Source: Epiperipatus broadwayi (Eukaryota > Onychophora > Udeonychophora > Euonychophora > Peripatidae). Taken from it: 64,000 nucleotides of DNA. The notes under the pieces are model-generated. The model saw nothing but the letters and a program-made list of their open reading frames with translations. It was not told the DNA's origin and did not search any database. Each line of letters begins with the position of its first letter. Position 1 is the first letter of the stretch. Shown here piece after piece: positions 24,180 through 37,120 of the stretch. Location: contig JAQFVV010000028.1 of the NCBI GenBank assembly GCA_028023455.1, forward strand, positions 629,501-693,500, read 5' to 3'. A program made the position numbers and the translations under genes.

Positions 24180-25475
24180 TTCATTCCTAAAATAAAAATT
24201 AATAGTGATTCATTTGAGAGAATACATTAACACCGGTTTTTTTAAAATCTGAAATAATGAAAAAGAAAAGACAAGGCTTAAAAAATAATAATAAAAACTC
24301 CGCTCGTTATCCAACTTTTCTCAACTTATTCATAAAGAACTTTTAAAAAGTGTTGTCAAATAAAACTGATTTTAATACTGTTTTAGAAGGTTTATGCATC
24401 TCCAAAGTCGTGTTGATTTATCCATTAAATCTAGAATTGGTAAAATGGTTTGGCGTAGACTCGTAAAACAGCTAATCCTAGTGGAATGTCTGACCCCAAA
24501 AGCGCATCTAACAAGAGTAAACATAAAAAAGTCATTTTTTTTTTTTTTAGATTCTTTCATTATAAGTTTAAACAGTTGGATGACATGGGATTTTAGACTG
24601 TAATAGTCGGGAAGAAATTAAAAATCCATTACATGTATTTAATGATAAGATTATTACTTTCCTAAACTTGGAACAGTTTTACAAAATCAATTTAGTGAGC
24701 CTTACAATTTTAGTGTTATTACAGTCGTGCCAGAGAAAGTCGCACGAATCCCTCCATGGAGCCAGGTCTCAATTATATCACCAAATCGTAAGCCAACCAA
24801 TAAAATAAAAGATTTCAAACACCTGGGATAAGAATGACACTTATTACTTGGACCATAATCAGATTTGATAGATTTATGTTGACTGAGCCGCGCTTTATTT
24901 CCCAGTTCAAAAGAAACTGATATATAATTTATATTAAAGAATAAGGCATTTAGTCAACTTTTACTATCTTTTATTTTACACATTTCTCAATTAATCATAG
25001 TTAATATACTTTTTTTTTTATTTTTACAAAAAGTCATATTTTACACTGACATTACTTGAAAATTTTTTTAGATAAATAAATGTGTGTGCGTGTATGAATC
25101 TAAACAAATTCATTTTTTTGTTTAATATGGGTATGGGGAAAGTGATCTTACTTAATGTGAACTTTTTTGCGTTTTTAGCTAAAATTTTATGTAAATAAGT
25201 ACACTTTGTTTTATTATATATATGTATAAGATCATTATAAGGAATTTGAAGTCGAACTTTGAAGCTCCCTACATCTAGCCAATCTATCTTATACAACTGA
25301 TGCCTTTATATCAAATAATAGCCGTGTATAATAGAACAGCAATAGTTTCCTTTTTTAAACATGATGTCACTCTATGATCTTATAAAATTATATTTGTTTG
25401 ATAGTATGTTTAGGACTTGTAGATTAGATTTGATTACATTCCTGTATAGTACAGTTATAATTTTCTACATATACA
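24180..25475. other. Non-repetitive DNA, no gene recognised
   Basis: 24400-24900 is somewhat less AT-rich than its surroundings and free of the repeat families. Short frames on both strands (24372-24603) show no domain. Exons cannot be excluded. Confidence 0.35.
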
Positions 25476-25479
25476 TTAT

Positions 25480-25552
25480 TAAAAACAGTAAACAGACAAT
25501 CCCAATAACTATCAACAATTTCAAACTATTGTCAAGGCAACCGCCTTTTAAT
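25480..25552. repeat. Half copy of the 15.6-kb hairpin family
   Basis: 'aaaaacagtaaacagacaatccc', 'actatcaacaatt' and 'ttgtcaaggcaacc' follow the same order as 15575-15655. The inverted partner is missing. Confidence 0.65.
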
Positions 25553-25623
25553 ATATATATACATTACAATGAAATCAACTCATATATCACATGACCTAAT
25601 TTAACAAGCTTGTATTACAAATG

Positions 25624-26104
25624 TTATATAATAAGCTTGCAAATAGCTTTTAACAAGCTTTTCAGAATATCCCCAACCCTCAGACTGGTTTCTGCTACTG
25701 GCTTCCTCAGTGAGTGCTAGGATATTCAAGCATTAGATTTAAAATAACAGGCCAAGCCCAGCACTTTATCTAATGGATAACTATTAAGTAGAAAATCTGA
25801 AATTTTCAGATATTCACGTTTTCCAATCCAGCTATCAATATATTAATATATGGTGTATCGCTCAGTCTCATATGGCTATTTAAGTTAGATAGCTGGATTA
25901 AAAGACATATGAATGATTGAAAATACAGATTTTCTACTTAATAGTTATTCATTATAAAGTGCTGGGGCTTGGCCTGTTATTTTAAATCTAATGCTTGAAT
26001 ATCCTAGCACCTCACCAAGGAAGCCAGTAGCAGAAACCAGTCTGAGGTTGGGAGTATTCTGAAAAGCTTGTTAAGAGCTATTTGCAAACTTATTGTATAA
26101 TATA
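25624..26104. repeat. Foldback element with about 200-bp arms
   Basis: The left arm from about 25624 ('ttatataataagcttgcaaat', 'cttttcagaatat', 'cagactggtttctgctactgg') returns as its complement up to about 26104. Arms meet around 25840-25890 at 'aatccagctatc' / 'gatagctggatt'. Several small differences separate the arms. A (TA)n run follows the right end. The core layout (a '..agactggtttctg..' block then 'tcactgagg'-like text) resembles F1 loosely, suggesting a distant relation. Confidence 0.8.
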
Positions 26105-26837
26105 TATATATATATATATTGCAGTGATAAATATTCCATAGTAAATGAGTTTGAACCAGGAATCAAATAATATTAAATATGTACCATAAATCTTGATTCA
26201 AAATAAATATTCAATTTAGATGAAAGTTGAAAAGTTAATAAAATTCTAATAAAATCATCCAATTCAAATAAATAATAATATTAATCAATGTGATAGTGAT
26301 GATTTATAACCTAAATGCAAGTCATTCCAAAAGTATTTTACTTGTTTTTCAGTTTTACTAATATTTATAACATATATATTATATACAGAATAAAAGCTAA
26401 ACTTATGCTAACAGTGAAAGCAAGTAAATAAAAAAAAAAAAAAAGTGTCATTAAAAAAAAACTTTAAATTTAATTAATAAATTAAATTGTCATTTTTTAT
26501 TTGAAATAAATGAAGTCTAATAAAAACTGATAATAAAAAATTAATATAAGTTAAAATTTCTTTCATTTAAGCAAAATAAAATTCAAAATTAGGTGTTTTT
26601 ATACTCAGAAAAATATCTTCCACAGAATTCTTTTTTGTATATGGCAAATTATATCCAAGCCGAAATGTAGTGGCTTTAGTGTTTATTTAGTTTTACTCCA
26701 ACTTTCTATTAGTTTAAGAATATTTTTGATTTTTATAAAATTTACAAACATAGAGTATTTTTTTCAGACTCAACTCCAGCAATCAGAAATTTCATAAAAA
26801 TTCTAGATCCACACCCCTAAATTAACATCACATAGCA
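26104..26837. other. AT-rich DNA without recognised feature
   Basis: Short A-runs near 26431; nothing else recognised. Confidence 0.4.
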
Positions 26838-26969
26838 GTATTGAATAATTTTTTTTTCTCATGTGTCATAGCATTAGCCGGGACGCAAACCTGCTAACCC
26901 GGGACAACTGCTTGTAAAGCAGCCGTCGCTGACCTCTCGACCACCAATGCTTGACTGTATTGAATAATT
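26838..26969 (-). mobile_element. S3 SINE with 13-bp target-site duplication
   Basis: Element 26851-26956 is flanked by 'gtattgaataatt' at 26838-26850 and 26957-26969, a perfect duplication. The minus strand reads 'gcattggtggtcgagaggtc' (A-box-like), 'gctgctttacaagcag', 'tagcaggtttgcgtccc' (B-box-like), 'gacacatgag' and poly(A). Poly(A) next to the duplication is the signature of LINE-mediated retroposition. Confidence 0.9.
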
Positions 26970-27512
26970 TTAATTCAACCTATTGGTGAATTATGTGCAA
27001 ACATTAATATCAAATTAAATGTTTCACAGCTGTTTCAATAGAGATGGGGTAGTTGTGTTTGTCTGGGCATCAATAGTTTTTAGGCTGCTGATGATGTTGG
27101 CTGTGACAGAAACATATGTCCAGCAGAGATTGGTTGAATATTTTCATTGAATAAATGATACTTGAAAGATAATAAAATTTCAATAGAATGCATAAGTTGA
27201 AATATATTTATATATTCACCTTCCAAATGCCATGATATGGATTTCAAATCCATGTCAGAAAAACGAACATTTTTGCAGGTTCACTAAAAAGTATCCATAG
27301 TTAATGCAATTCCCCACCCAATATTATATTGTAAGTGGGAACCTAGCTATCCTTAGCTGATAAAAAAGGAATAATGGAAATCCATTCAAATTCTCATCTC
27401 TCATTTGCTTATTCTCAACATTTATGTGCTATTATAAATTGTGACTTTTTTTCCCGATATGCTTATAAATCAATCTTCATTGGAGTCTACATAATATGTA
27501 TGCACTAATTTA
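26970..27512. other. AT-rich DNA without recognised feature
   Basis: No exon or repeat family recognised. Confidence 0.4.
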
Positions 27513-27513
27513 G

Positions 27514-27548
<35 letters not shown>

Positions 27549-27550
27549 TG

Positions 27551-27590
<40 letters not shown>

Positions 27591-27592
27591 TG
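27514..27592. repeat. Interrupted (TA)n microsatellite
   Basis: Two (TA)n blocks separated by a short 'ttagtggtttta' spacer, flanked by 'gtaa'/'tcac'. Self-complementary and prone to cruciform formation. Confidence 0.9.
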
Positions 27593-27704
27593 ACTGTGTA
27601 TATTAAATAATAATGGTAGCATTGTATAATGAAAAACCAAGCAGAGGGCAAGATTATCCATTCCTTCCCCCCTTCCTCATACTGTTCTTAAATGAACTGG
27701 GAAT

Positions 27705-27735
<31 letters not shown>
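27705..27735. repeat. (CA)n(TA)n microsatellite
   Basis: A short (AC)n run grades into (AT)n, a common compound microsatellite. Confidence 0.85.
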
Positions 27736-28007
27736 CACTCACTTTAAAATATGTTATGGGATAGCAACACTGCATTGGAATACATTATATCTTCAACAAT
27801 TAGCATAGAATATGTATACTAGAGCAATTTCTTATAAATGAATAAGCACTCTTTATAGCACATAATCCTTTATGTCACAGCTATTGCCTAGTGAATAAAA
27901 ACTCCATATTATTTTATTTGATTAGACTTGTATTTCATAAACAATCTCTGCATATCTTGTGCCTGTTGATTACTTAAGTTTATGATAGATAGTTCTAGAA
28001 TAGGTTT

Positions 28008-28028
28008 AAATAACTATTTACGATTAGG

Positions 28029-28076
<48 letters not shown>

Positions 28077-28092
28077 ATCGTAAATAGTTATA
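28008..28092. repeat. AT-hairpin with unique arms
   Basis: 'taactatttacgatta' on the left and 'taatcgtaaatagtta' on the right are complements flanking a (TA)n core. Confidence 0.85.
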
Positions 28093-28265
28093 TATATACG
28101 AAGAATGCCTGTATTGCAAATCTCTATATATTGAGTAATTTTGTGATATTTGGGTTCAACAATGTGATTCTATAATGTGTGTTGGCAGTGGGTCATTTTC
28201 ATTTTTCTATATTAGAGTGCTTTCAAATTTCAGAATAGAGCTAATTCCATACTTTATATAAACTG

Positions 28266-28692
28266 TCCAAATACGAACAACTTGTTAGTAATAACACACA
28301 AATAGACAACACAGGCTAGTAATTACACTATGTTTCAAGTAGTATTATTCTCCATTCTTTTTCAGGGGTTGCTGGCCTATATGCACAGTGACAATATTTA
28401 CTTAGAAGTTGAACTCACACCTTTAGATTCATGAATATCAAATTTAAGACAAACACTCTGCCAACTGAACTATTCTGTCAAAGGTTCAATTGATAGATCA
28501 TTTGCTTTAAATTCTATATTCAAGAATCTAAAGATGTGAGTTCAACTTCTAAGTGAATATTGTCACTGTGCATATAGGCCAGTAACACCTGAAGAAGAGT
28601 GGAGAATAATAACTACCTGAAACATTGTGTAATTACTAACCTGTGTTGTCTACTTGCGTGTTATTACTTAAAAGTTGCGTTTGTATTTGGAA
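28266..28692. mobile_element. Inverted dimer of a tRNA-like SINE
   Basis: Arms about 28266-28440 and 28505-28692 are inverted copies. Each arm, read outward from the centre, has 'agttggcagagtgtttg' or 'attgatagatcatttg' (A-box-like), a roughly 30-bp spacer, 'gtgagttcaacttctaagt' (B-box-like), 'tgcatataggcc', 'gaagaagagtggagaat' and ends in 'gttattac' and 'cgtttgtatttgg'. So two copies of one SINE are joined head to head with their promoter-like heads facing the centre. Confidence 0.75.
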
Positions 28693-28699
28693 AGCTTAA

Positions 28700-30655
28700 A
28701 TAAAGTTTAAAATTTTCTATACATGCAACATTCACTCATAGATGATAGAAATAGATCACCATATCACATCTAATAATATACCATCATCACAAATCTTCAG
28801 ATAAAGCTAATTCCAGATCTGAATTCAGAATTGCAAATTTTACTACAAATGTGGATAGTTCTCATTATGTTTTCTATTAATATTTTTTTTGAAAGCAACA
28901 AATTTATTACTTCATCCAAGTAGCAAATCTATTTCTCCATCCCAGTGCTGCCATCTAATGTAAGCTTGGGCAATTAACAGATATCAAATAGTAATGCTTA
29001 GCACCAGATGTGTGATGTTTTATTTCCCTTTTAAAGTCATGATATTACTTTATTTTTCCAAAAACTATTAAAATATTCTCAATTTCCATTTATAACATTC
29101 CATAAAAAATTATAAAATTATGTTGTATTATATATTAAAATTGATGAGTTTAACATACCATAAAGAGATAGTTCTAATCTCTTAGTAACTGTAAAATAAG
29201 TAGAAAGAGATGCAATTGGACTACACTAAATGACAAAAACTGAGTTATTCCTTAGGAAGGGTGCATATATCATGAGCTTCACATTTTTATCTTACACAAA
29301 TATAGGCATTAGTATCATATTTACCAAATCTTTGGTGGTATTGATTTATAATCTGAAACCAATACCAACCAATTCAGTTCAGATTAATATGATGTACACT
29401 ATAACCAAAGGGTGTAAATGAGTACACTTCATCAAGTTTTGGAATGGAAAGAGATTTGATGAAGACTGTAAGCCAACCCTTTTTGAATAAGGAGATTCCA
29501 GTTTAAAAACTATGATCTAGTATTAAATCCATAATCATAATTTGTTACATAGTTTTTAGTGGTATTCTATTATCAGGGGTTGAATTAGATTTGGGATCTA
29601 ATTGTATTATTTCCAAGACTTTTGCTCAGTCACTTTTATTAATATCTACATTGCAGTCTTGCAACAGTTTCATATGAACTTTTGTTTTTATATGCTTCAG
29701 AAATATTGGATATTATATAGTTAGCATATAAACCATTATAAACTTTATATATAATCTGATTTGGGCATCAGCACACTTATAAGATTGCTTTTATGTTCTT
29801 TTACGTGATGGGTCATTCATTAAATGTTGAAATTTATTGCAGCTATTTTAATGTGCAAGTTATATATAAAATATATTTTCAAGATGTTTTTAGTTTTTAT
29901 TAGCACATATCTTATTTTAACTCCCCCATGTTGTTTGCAACCATCCTCCAGTGCAGATAATGAGGTCACCTCTCCCCCTCCTTTTATAATAAATTTAGTC
30001 ATTTTTTGAACTATATATGTAATTTCCAGTTATGATTAATAAGTCAAATGCTATTAATAAACATTTGAGCACCATTTTATTTACAGATTGTTCAACTAAT
30101 GCAAAATGCTATTTCATTAAAATGAGTGAGAAATAGATTCTTCCATAAAAGTTAAAATTAGATTATTTAGAAATGAAACTGCATTTATATCTGGATTGTA
30201 ATGAATTTTAACCTTTGCAAACTTATTAGATTTGTCTACTTTTATATGTATGTGGATGGCTAACGCAATGGTCGTTGTTCATTTTGCATTGACTGAGCAA
30301 TGTAATAAGTAAAGGGATTTTGAAATGTGTATTAAGCAAATTTGATTCATAAGTCAAAACTAGAAATTATATATGTGTATATATATGTTAAATTTATATT
30401 GTGAATTCTTTTTTTTTGATAAAAAATGGAAATTAAAAGATTATATCCATGTGAACAGAGATAGCTTAGGCCTTTTGATGTTGTCAGAAAGTATCTAGTT
30501 GACAATCTTCTTGAGGTTAAACAAGTTTACTTCATTAACCTATAATAGTTGTTATGTTGGGATTTATGGAAGTAAAAGATTTTCTTTCACTCAAACCCCA
30601 TACTTCTTATAAGAATTTAAACCCAGTAAGGTTACTTTTATAGGTGAGAATGTAA
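28700..30655. other. AT-rich DNA without recognised feature
   Basis: 'gctgccatctaatgtaagc' near 28948 matches the F4 end motif. Short overlapping frames at 29820-30009 on both strands have no domain. Weak similarity to the far side of the second D1 copy may begin about 30450. Confidence 0.4.
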
Positions 30656-30659
30656 ATAT

Positions 30660-32945
30660 ATATTTTACATATGTGGATATATATTGAAAAATACTCATTT
30701 CAATATTATCATAAATAAAAATTCTATATGAGTGAGAGATATTTTAACCAGAAGTAGAAATTTAAAAATAGCTTTTGATTAAAATTAGACCAAAAAAACC
30801 TCTGATTTCAATGAAGGTGTTTTATCACCTCAAATGACTCTTATAAAAAGGATTTATAAAAATATCAGTTCAGTTGGTTTTAATATTTTTGAGAAGCAGT
30901 TGAAAAAAGTTGGCAGCAATTAACTGACCAAATTGTCCAACTACAAAGTTGGTTATAATTTTTTGTTGCAGCTTGTTGAAGTTTGCAGCAGTTGGTTTTA
31001 GCTGGCCAAAGAGATGGCTGGAAGAATTATACAGAGAACTGCCATGAAGAGATAGCTGAAGTCAAGAAAGAAGGAGGCTGCTCTAATTCATGATGGTGGA
31101 GTTTGAATTCACTTGGAGGAAAATTGGGTCAACTTCCAGTGTCTTATCCCCAAATGTGGACAAGACATCTTGCTTGCCTGAAATCCGTGAAACTAATCAA
31201 TGCCAACAAGTTACTGAATTATACATTTCATTATAATGCCTATCATCAAAAGCAAGCTCATTAAAAGAAAGCTAGATGAAGAAGTAGTTATACATATGCT
31301 ACTTTATCTATATTCAGAGAGGCACCGACAAACATATATACAAAAGTGAGTTGTTTTTGAATCAATTTATTTAAAATACATTTTAAAATTTCTATATTTA
31401 ACTTAGACATTATGATTAGTTAAATGTGACCTATTATATATAATAATGAAATTTTAAATGATTTCCCTAGAAAATGACATTTTAACCTATAACTTAAAAT
31501 AAAACAAGTAAGTAATTTGCTTGAGTCAAACATCTAAAAGAGAGAATATTTGGTCTATATATTATTGAAGAAATTTTTAGTAATTCTCTAAAAATGACAT
31601 TTTTAAAATATCAGCAAATAAATTTGCTTGGATTAAAAATCTAGGAGTAAAGATTTAATTCATTGACTTTATAGACATTAGTGTGTGCCTGCAATGCAAT
31701 ATGCACACACATGTATGTTAAATGTTATTATGTACTATAAAAAATAATGTCATTTATTATTTTGACAATTTGAAAGTGACACTTAAAAATGTTTATTTTG
31801 TAACAAGTCAAATAAGTTTAGAAACTAATGTATATGTGCCTAGACATCTCAGTGCTTGTCAGATACTTATATGTAAATTTTAATCTTTTTTTAAATTAAA
31901 GGTCAATTCAAACATTCATTTTATATTAAGCCACATGTCTATGTGCTGAATAGGTTTTAAGTAAACCTATAGAACATATATGTAAACCATAATAGTAACT
32001 TGCATTTTGTATAGTAATTTTGTAAATCACAAGTGTGATAATTTTTTTTATTGTATATTGATAAAAACTTTAATATCATTTTTTTATTGTTGTGAATAAA
32101 CTTGTATTTCTTTGTTAAAATTATTCCAGTGACTTAATTCTAAACGGATTTTAGAATATTATATTTGCATTATCTTTTGGTCACCATATTGTGTTCTTTT
32201 GAACTAGATTCATGCATAATGGCTGATTATATGAATGGGGGGGGGTGTATATTAGTATTTATGGAAACCCAGTTAAATCTTGGGTTGGCACTAAGAATAT
32301 ATTCTTTAAACTTCATGCACTACATTTTATTTTAGTTTAATCTTGTTAGAAATTGAGTTTATAAAGGCCAGTACACTAATGGTACTAAGTGGGCAGAGCA
32401 TTGATGATGATCAGCATGTTTTAATATCCCAGCATTATTGTTTTTCTGGTTATATATTTTAATGGATTAGCATTTGAGTTTGTACATTTACATTATGTCT
32501 AAATAATTGCCCCAATCTGGCAAAGCCTCAATAGTTAGCCTGGTTTACAGAAGACCCATTTCCAATCCAGCTACAAGATGGACTGTTGATTTATTTTGAT
32601 TGATCATTCACGATGATGAATGGTTTCTTATTATTTGAGTATTACTTATTCTTATTGATAATACTGGTGTATAGTTAATGATACTTGTAGTTTCTCTAAG
32701 AAGTTAACTAACTGATCTCTTCTGATCTAGTTGGCTGATCTGTCAAGTGATCTCTATAGGTTGCTCATGCTTCTATAATATATAACATTGCTTATATATT
32801 TTTTGATATCAAACATTAATATCCATTACTTTTTTTTAATTTCATTATTTGAAATATTTATTTTTTGAACAGGGATTGATGATGTTTCACCTTAGATATG
32901 ACCATCACCAGATTACCACCTTGATTTACCCCATCCCATTTATAT
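30660..32945 (+). repeat. D1 dispersed repeat, copy 1 (>2 kb)
   Basis: This stretch matches the reverse complement of 50490-52880 in order over its whole length. Shared landmarks include 'ggtgttttatcac' (30818), 'gtttgaattcacttggagg' (31101), 'atctaaaagagaga' (31531), 'cttatatgtaaattttaatc' (31867), 'ggtcaattcaaacattcat' (31901), 'aatggtactaagtgg' (32376), 'gatgatgatcagcat' (32403), 'agacccatttccaatccag' (32553) and 'gatcattcacgatgatgaatgg' (32602). Copies differ by many substitutions and by gaps, so divergence is old. No long frame survives in either copy and I recognise no protein motif. It may be a non-coding part of a transposable element or an inverted segmental duplication. Confidence 0.85.
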
Positions 32946-33259
32946 ATATATATATATATCAATCAATCTAATATTTTAAATAAAAATATTAGACTAAGGA
33001 ATAAATATTCTTTATAATTTTCTAGAACTATAATTGTTAAAAAGTTAAAATTGAGAGGGTTTAACCCAACATAATAGAAAAATTAGTCTAAAACAAAAGT
33101 CATGGTGAAAATTTTATTCACTCAACTTCCCACACATAATAATCCAATCATTTTTATTTGTCTACTTTACTGTCTTGTTATCTGCTTAATTATTTTTCTT
33201 CATGTCTATTAGCCTACTTTCTTATGTATTTGTCTATCCATTCATTTATATACCATTAA

Positions 33260-33661
<402 letters not shown>

Positions 33662-33859
33662 CAATTAACATGAACCATCTGTCTATCCATCCTTTTATAT
33701 GTCTGCATTTCTTCCTTCCATATGTCTGTCCATTTGTTCTTATTCAATTGATCTACCATCTAATCACCTGTATATTTCCTTACTTGTCTATTTTCCTTGT
33801 TTGTGGATTATCTATAAATTTATTTATCTATTCATCCATCTATCTGTCTCTCAACTAGT

Positions 33860-34680
33860 ATCCTCCACAGATAATTAGATGCATCTAATATTAGAGCTAT
33901 AATATATTTGTGTGTTAATATATTCCAAATGTTAATATATTTTTATACAGTAATGTTTTTTGCATCAATAAAAATTTTATGCAGTTAATATATTTAATAA
34001 AAGTAAATAAATATATATATACGTTATATTCAGAGAAATTATTTTGGAACTCTGAAATTCGATTACATTCAAAACCAAGTCATGTATGCATACATCTTAA
34101 TAATAAAAAGGTTTTTGAAATTATAAAATCATGTTACCGAATCAGTCTTGATTTCTTTAATATTTGAGGATTTTTTTTTTTTTCAAAAGCTTATTATTGT
34201 TTATGTCTGATAAAAGTATATATAAAAAAATCAATTTAGTTTCAGGAAAGGGTGATGATATGCAGTTACTCTTTAGAAAAACAAAAACTTTTTTCAAATA
34301 TGCACCCCCCCTCTCTCTCTACTTCTTTTTCTGCCTGACAAAAGCTACATTTTGGTTAAAAATGTAAAAATAGCAAATCTACTAAAAATTCAAATGTATG
34401 TTTTCAACTTGACTTGTTCTTACAGCTGTACGACATGTCACAACGTTTTCATCTTTTTTTTTTTTTTAAAAATAGAACTTTTGAAACTTAAATCCAATGC
34501 ATGGATAATGAAGGGTTAAAGAAATAACACGTGATCAAACTCTTTAAATATAAAAAAAGAGAATTATTAAGTAGGCAAGTGAAGAAAAAGTAAAACAGGT
34601 AGTAAAACAATAAACAAACAAAAAAAAAAGAGCAGAGGGAGGAAATTTAAAAGTCGCAATCATGATATAACTTCTTAATA
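33860..34680. other. AT-rich DNA without recognised feature
   Basis: Short frames with low-complexity composition only. Poly(T) runs near 34172 and 34455. Confidence 0.4.
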
Positions 34681-34682
34681 AC

Positions 34683-34885
34683 TACAGACAACTTTCCATA
34701 TAGTAATGCTACCCAGTGCAAACCTTAGTAATCAATGGATGCAAGAAAATTTGTGCATAAAATCCCTATCCAGCGTCTGCTCATCAAATATCCTGACTAG
34801 TTTTGAGCTTATGGCATTCATCAGTGAGGAGTCTTAGATATGAGAGTACTGTATCTAAACCTTAGGATCTAATACAACTTCTTAA
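34683..34885. mobile_element. F1 element, single arm, diverged
   Basis: 'actttccatatagtaatgc', 'gtaatcaatggatgcaag', 'gcataaaatccctatcc' and 'catcagtgaggagtctta' follow the F1 left-arm order, with more mismatches than the copies at 17-23 kb. The inverted arm is absent. Confidence 0.65.
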
Positions 34886-34977
34886 TAAGAATTGGGTTTA
34901 ATTTAAGGAAATTTCTTCTTTTAGAGTATCTACTCAATGCATTGTATAGTTTGGCGAAATTATTTTTTAATAGTTAA

Positions 34978-35290
34978 CAACCATCATCATCATCACCATT
35001 TTTAATCATGATCAATTCACCACTGGATAAAGGTATATTCATGTTTATTCCAGTTTTTCCAATCTCTAACCTCTCTTCTCTATATCATGCCAGATTTATT
35101 ATTTCATTCACAATCTTGAAGGTGGCCCATCTCTTGGGATCCAGTTTTAGATTTCAATTGTCCATCTAATGTCATCTCTTAGCAATATATCCAGCACAGT
35201 TCAATTTGAGTCTCTTGTAATTTGCAAATTTCAGATCCTGGATTTCCACTTGAGGTCATGTTCTTCCAGGAAATCCAAAAATGTTTCCTG
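34978..35290 (-). mobile_element. LINE 3' end relic, same family as 605-1032
   Basis: Plus-strand text parallels 614-870: a CAT repeat (34983-34997), 'gataaaggtat..atgttt', 'cctctcttctctatatcatgcc', 'tatttcattcacaatc', 'ctcttgggatccagtttta', 'atttcaattgtccat', 'tcatctcttagcaatat' and 'ccagcac'. On the minus strand this corresponds to the W-GH-R to DR-W blocks, but no frame remains open. Confidence 0.7.
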
Positions 35291-35599
35291 AAGGGTCATT
35301 ATAGTTATTTTTAATTGTAGTTATTTTTATATAAAGTATTAATATATGCTTTTAAATTTTTATTTTATTTATATCTTTATATTTCCACAAAAATATATTG
35401 GCAATGTTTTTTCATTTAAAGCACAGATAAAAAAAACAAGCCTGCATGTTGACAATGACCTGGAATTGATTTTAACAAGCATTAAACTATGAGTTTAGAA
35501 GGTGATTACCCAGATACAAGTACAAGCATTGTATTAGTTATTAAGTTAAAATTATACTATGCAAAAATCCATTTTTAGTGTTTTCTTCACCCTACTAAA

Positions 35600-35995
35600 A
35601 AGGGTTTTCAATTTGTTTGATGTCATGCTATAGAATCTGCTTTTGTAAAATCACATCTTCATTGGCTGGACATATCATAAAAAGATATTTTGCAAAATCG
35701 AATGTGGTTTTAATGAGAGAGATACTTCATTTACAATAAAAAGATTAACTTAAGAACATTTTTAAAAAGTGCAATGCTGATTGTTTTCATTGGTAAAATT
35801 ATTGGAGAGATGCAATAAAACATAGTGTTGGAAGTATTTCAGGAAGAAAATTTAGCAGTGGAAGAAATTAAAAAACAGCATCTCAGTATATCAAATGAAA
35901 ATGTGTTCTAAAAGTGGATGTAATTGTGAATTGTATAGCCATCAAAGAATTCATCTCTAGTATATCATCATCATCATCATCATTATTATTATTGG
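35600..35995 (+). mobile_element. LINE 3' end relic with C-terminal zinc-finger remnant
   Basis: Pieces of translation in shifting frames: ESAFVKSHLHW and AGHIIKR (compare 'EALLLK-QLRWAGHVVRM'), later KKCNADCFHW, WRDAIKH, then a CxxxGCxC....YSHQRIHL remnant before a stop at about 35960. Animal LINE polyproteins of one common clade end in such a C-CG-C-SRIGL-SH-R-H finger. A (CAT)n(TAT)n run at 35966-35993 is the 3' tail. Confidence 0.7.
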
Positions 35996-36039
35996 TTTAT
36001 TTGTTGCTGTTGTTATTGTATGTCATTGAATGCACAACC

Positions 36040-37120
36040 CAGCTAAAGTACAAAATATTTATTCTGTACTATAAGTTTATTAACAGTTAGTTTACATATG
36101 GCTCACTGATCATTTTTGCTTTCTCATTAATTACCTCTATATAGGAGCTATCAAAAGTTATATTCACATCTATTAACTGAACATTAATTTTATTTGTAGA
36201 AGTTAAGTATGAGACTCATCCCTTACCTCTGATTAGCTATACTGATTTCAGAATATCTTATAGTTGTCTAAATTATGCTCTGAATGTTAATACATAAACA
36301 AATGATAATATTAATATAATTTATTTTTGTTACTTTTTACAATGCTTTTTACAACTTGCTGTTGACAGTTTCGATTGCCCCAGCAATCTTCTTCAGAACT
36401 ATAACAAATACAATACAAATCGGGTTGTTAAAAGCATTGTAAAAAGTAATAAAGAACATAAATAATATTAATATATAATATGTAAAACTATATATTCATG
36501 TATCTTTGTATTCATGTATTTGTATTGTATTTGTTAGAATTTTGAAGAAGATTGCTGGGGCAATCGAAACTGTCAATAATGAGTTGTAAAAAGCATTGTA
36601 AAAAGTAATAAAGAGCATAAATGATGCTAATATTATATGGATTTAGTAATGCTATAAGAAAGTTAAAGTTATAACAATGATAATCTTATATGATCCAAGT
36701 TAAAATAAAGGTGGTCTCATTCTATACTTACATTTATTGACAGTTATTTACTTATATCTTATTGAAGATTTGCACTACCTCTGCATCAATTACAACTATA
36801 TTTAAGCTATGAAAAAGTTATATTAACATCTATTAACTGATGATTAATTTAATATTTAGAGACAGTTAAATATGAAGCTTAGCCTTTTCCACTGATTCGT
36901 CATACTGGTTTTAGAATAGCTTGTAGTGGTCCTGCAATTATGTTAATATATACAAATCTCATCCTGGATTTGAAATAAATTGAATGTTTATATATGATCC
37001 AAGCTTAAGTATAGGTAGTCCATCTCTACTTCATGTTTGTTAATGGTTAGTTTATATATAATGGGCTGGGAATTTTCAGTAGCTTTTGCATTTATTATAT
37101 TATGAATAATATTAATATTA
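36040..37120. repeat. Old tandem repeat of about 270 bp, interrupted by a foldback
   Basis: Copy 1 (about 36040-36300), copy 2 (about 36685-36960) and a partial copy 3 (about 36985-37120) share the order 'ccaagctaaagta'-like, 'attaacagttagttta', 'aaaagttatatt..acatctattaactga', 'gttaa.tatgag' and 'ttagaatatctt'. Copies 2 and 3 are adjacent, whereas a foldback (36330-36640) separates copies 1 and 2. Function unknown. Confidence 0.6.
36330..36640. repeat. Foldback element
   Basis: Left arm about 36330-36425 contains 'tactttttacaatgctttttacaac', 'tcgattgccccagcaatcttcttc' and 'acaaatacaatac'. The right arm, about 36515-36620, contains their complements. Between them a direct repeat of the terminal 'aaaagcattgtaaaaagtaata' occurs (36438-36460). 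Arms are close to identical across the 'gattgccccagcaatc' core. Confidence 0.85.

Noticed and set aside
24372-24603. Overlapping frames on both strands in a less AT-rich patch
   Set aside because: Neither shows a domain and the poly(T) run breaks plausibility; kept only as unassigned DNA.
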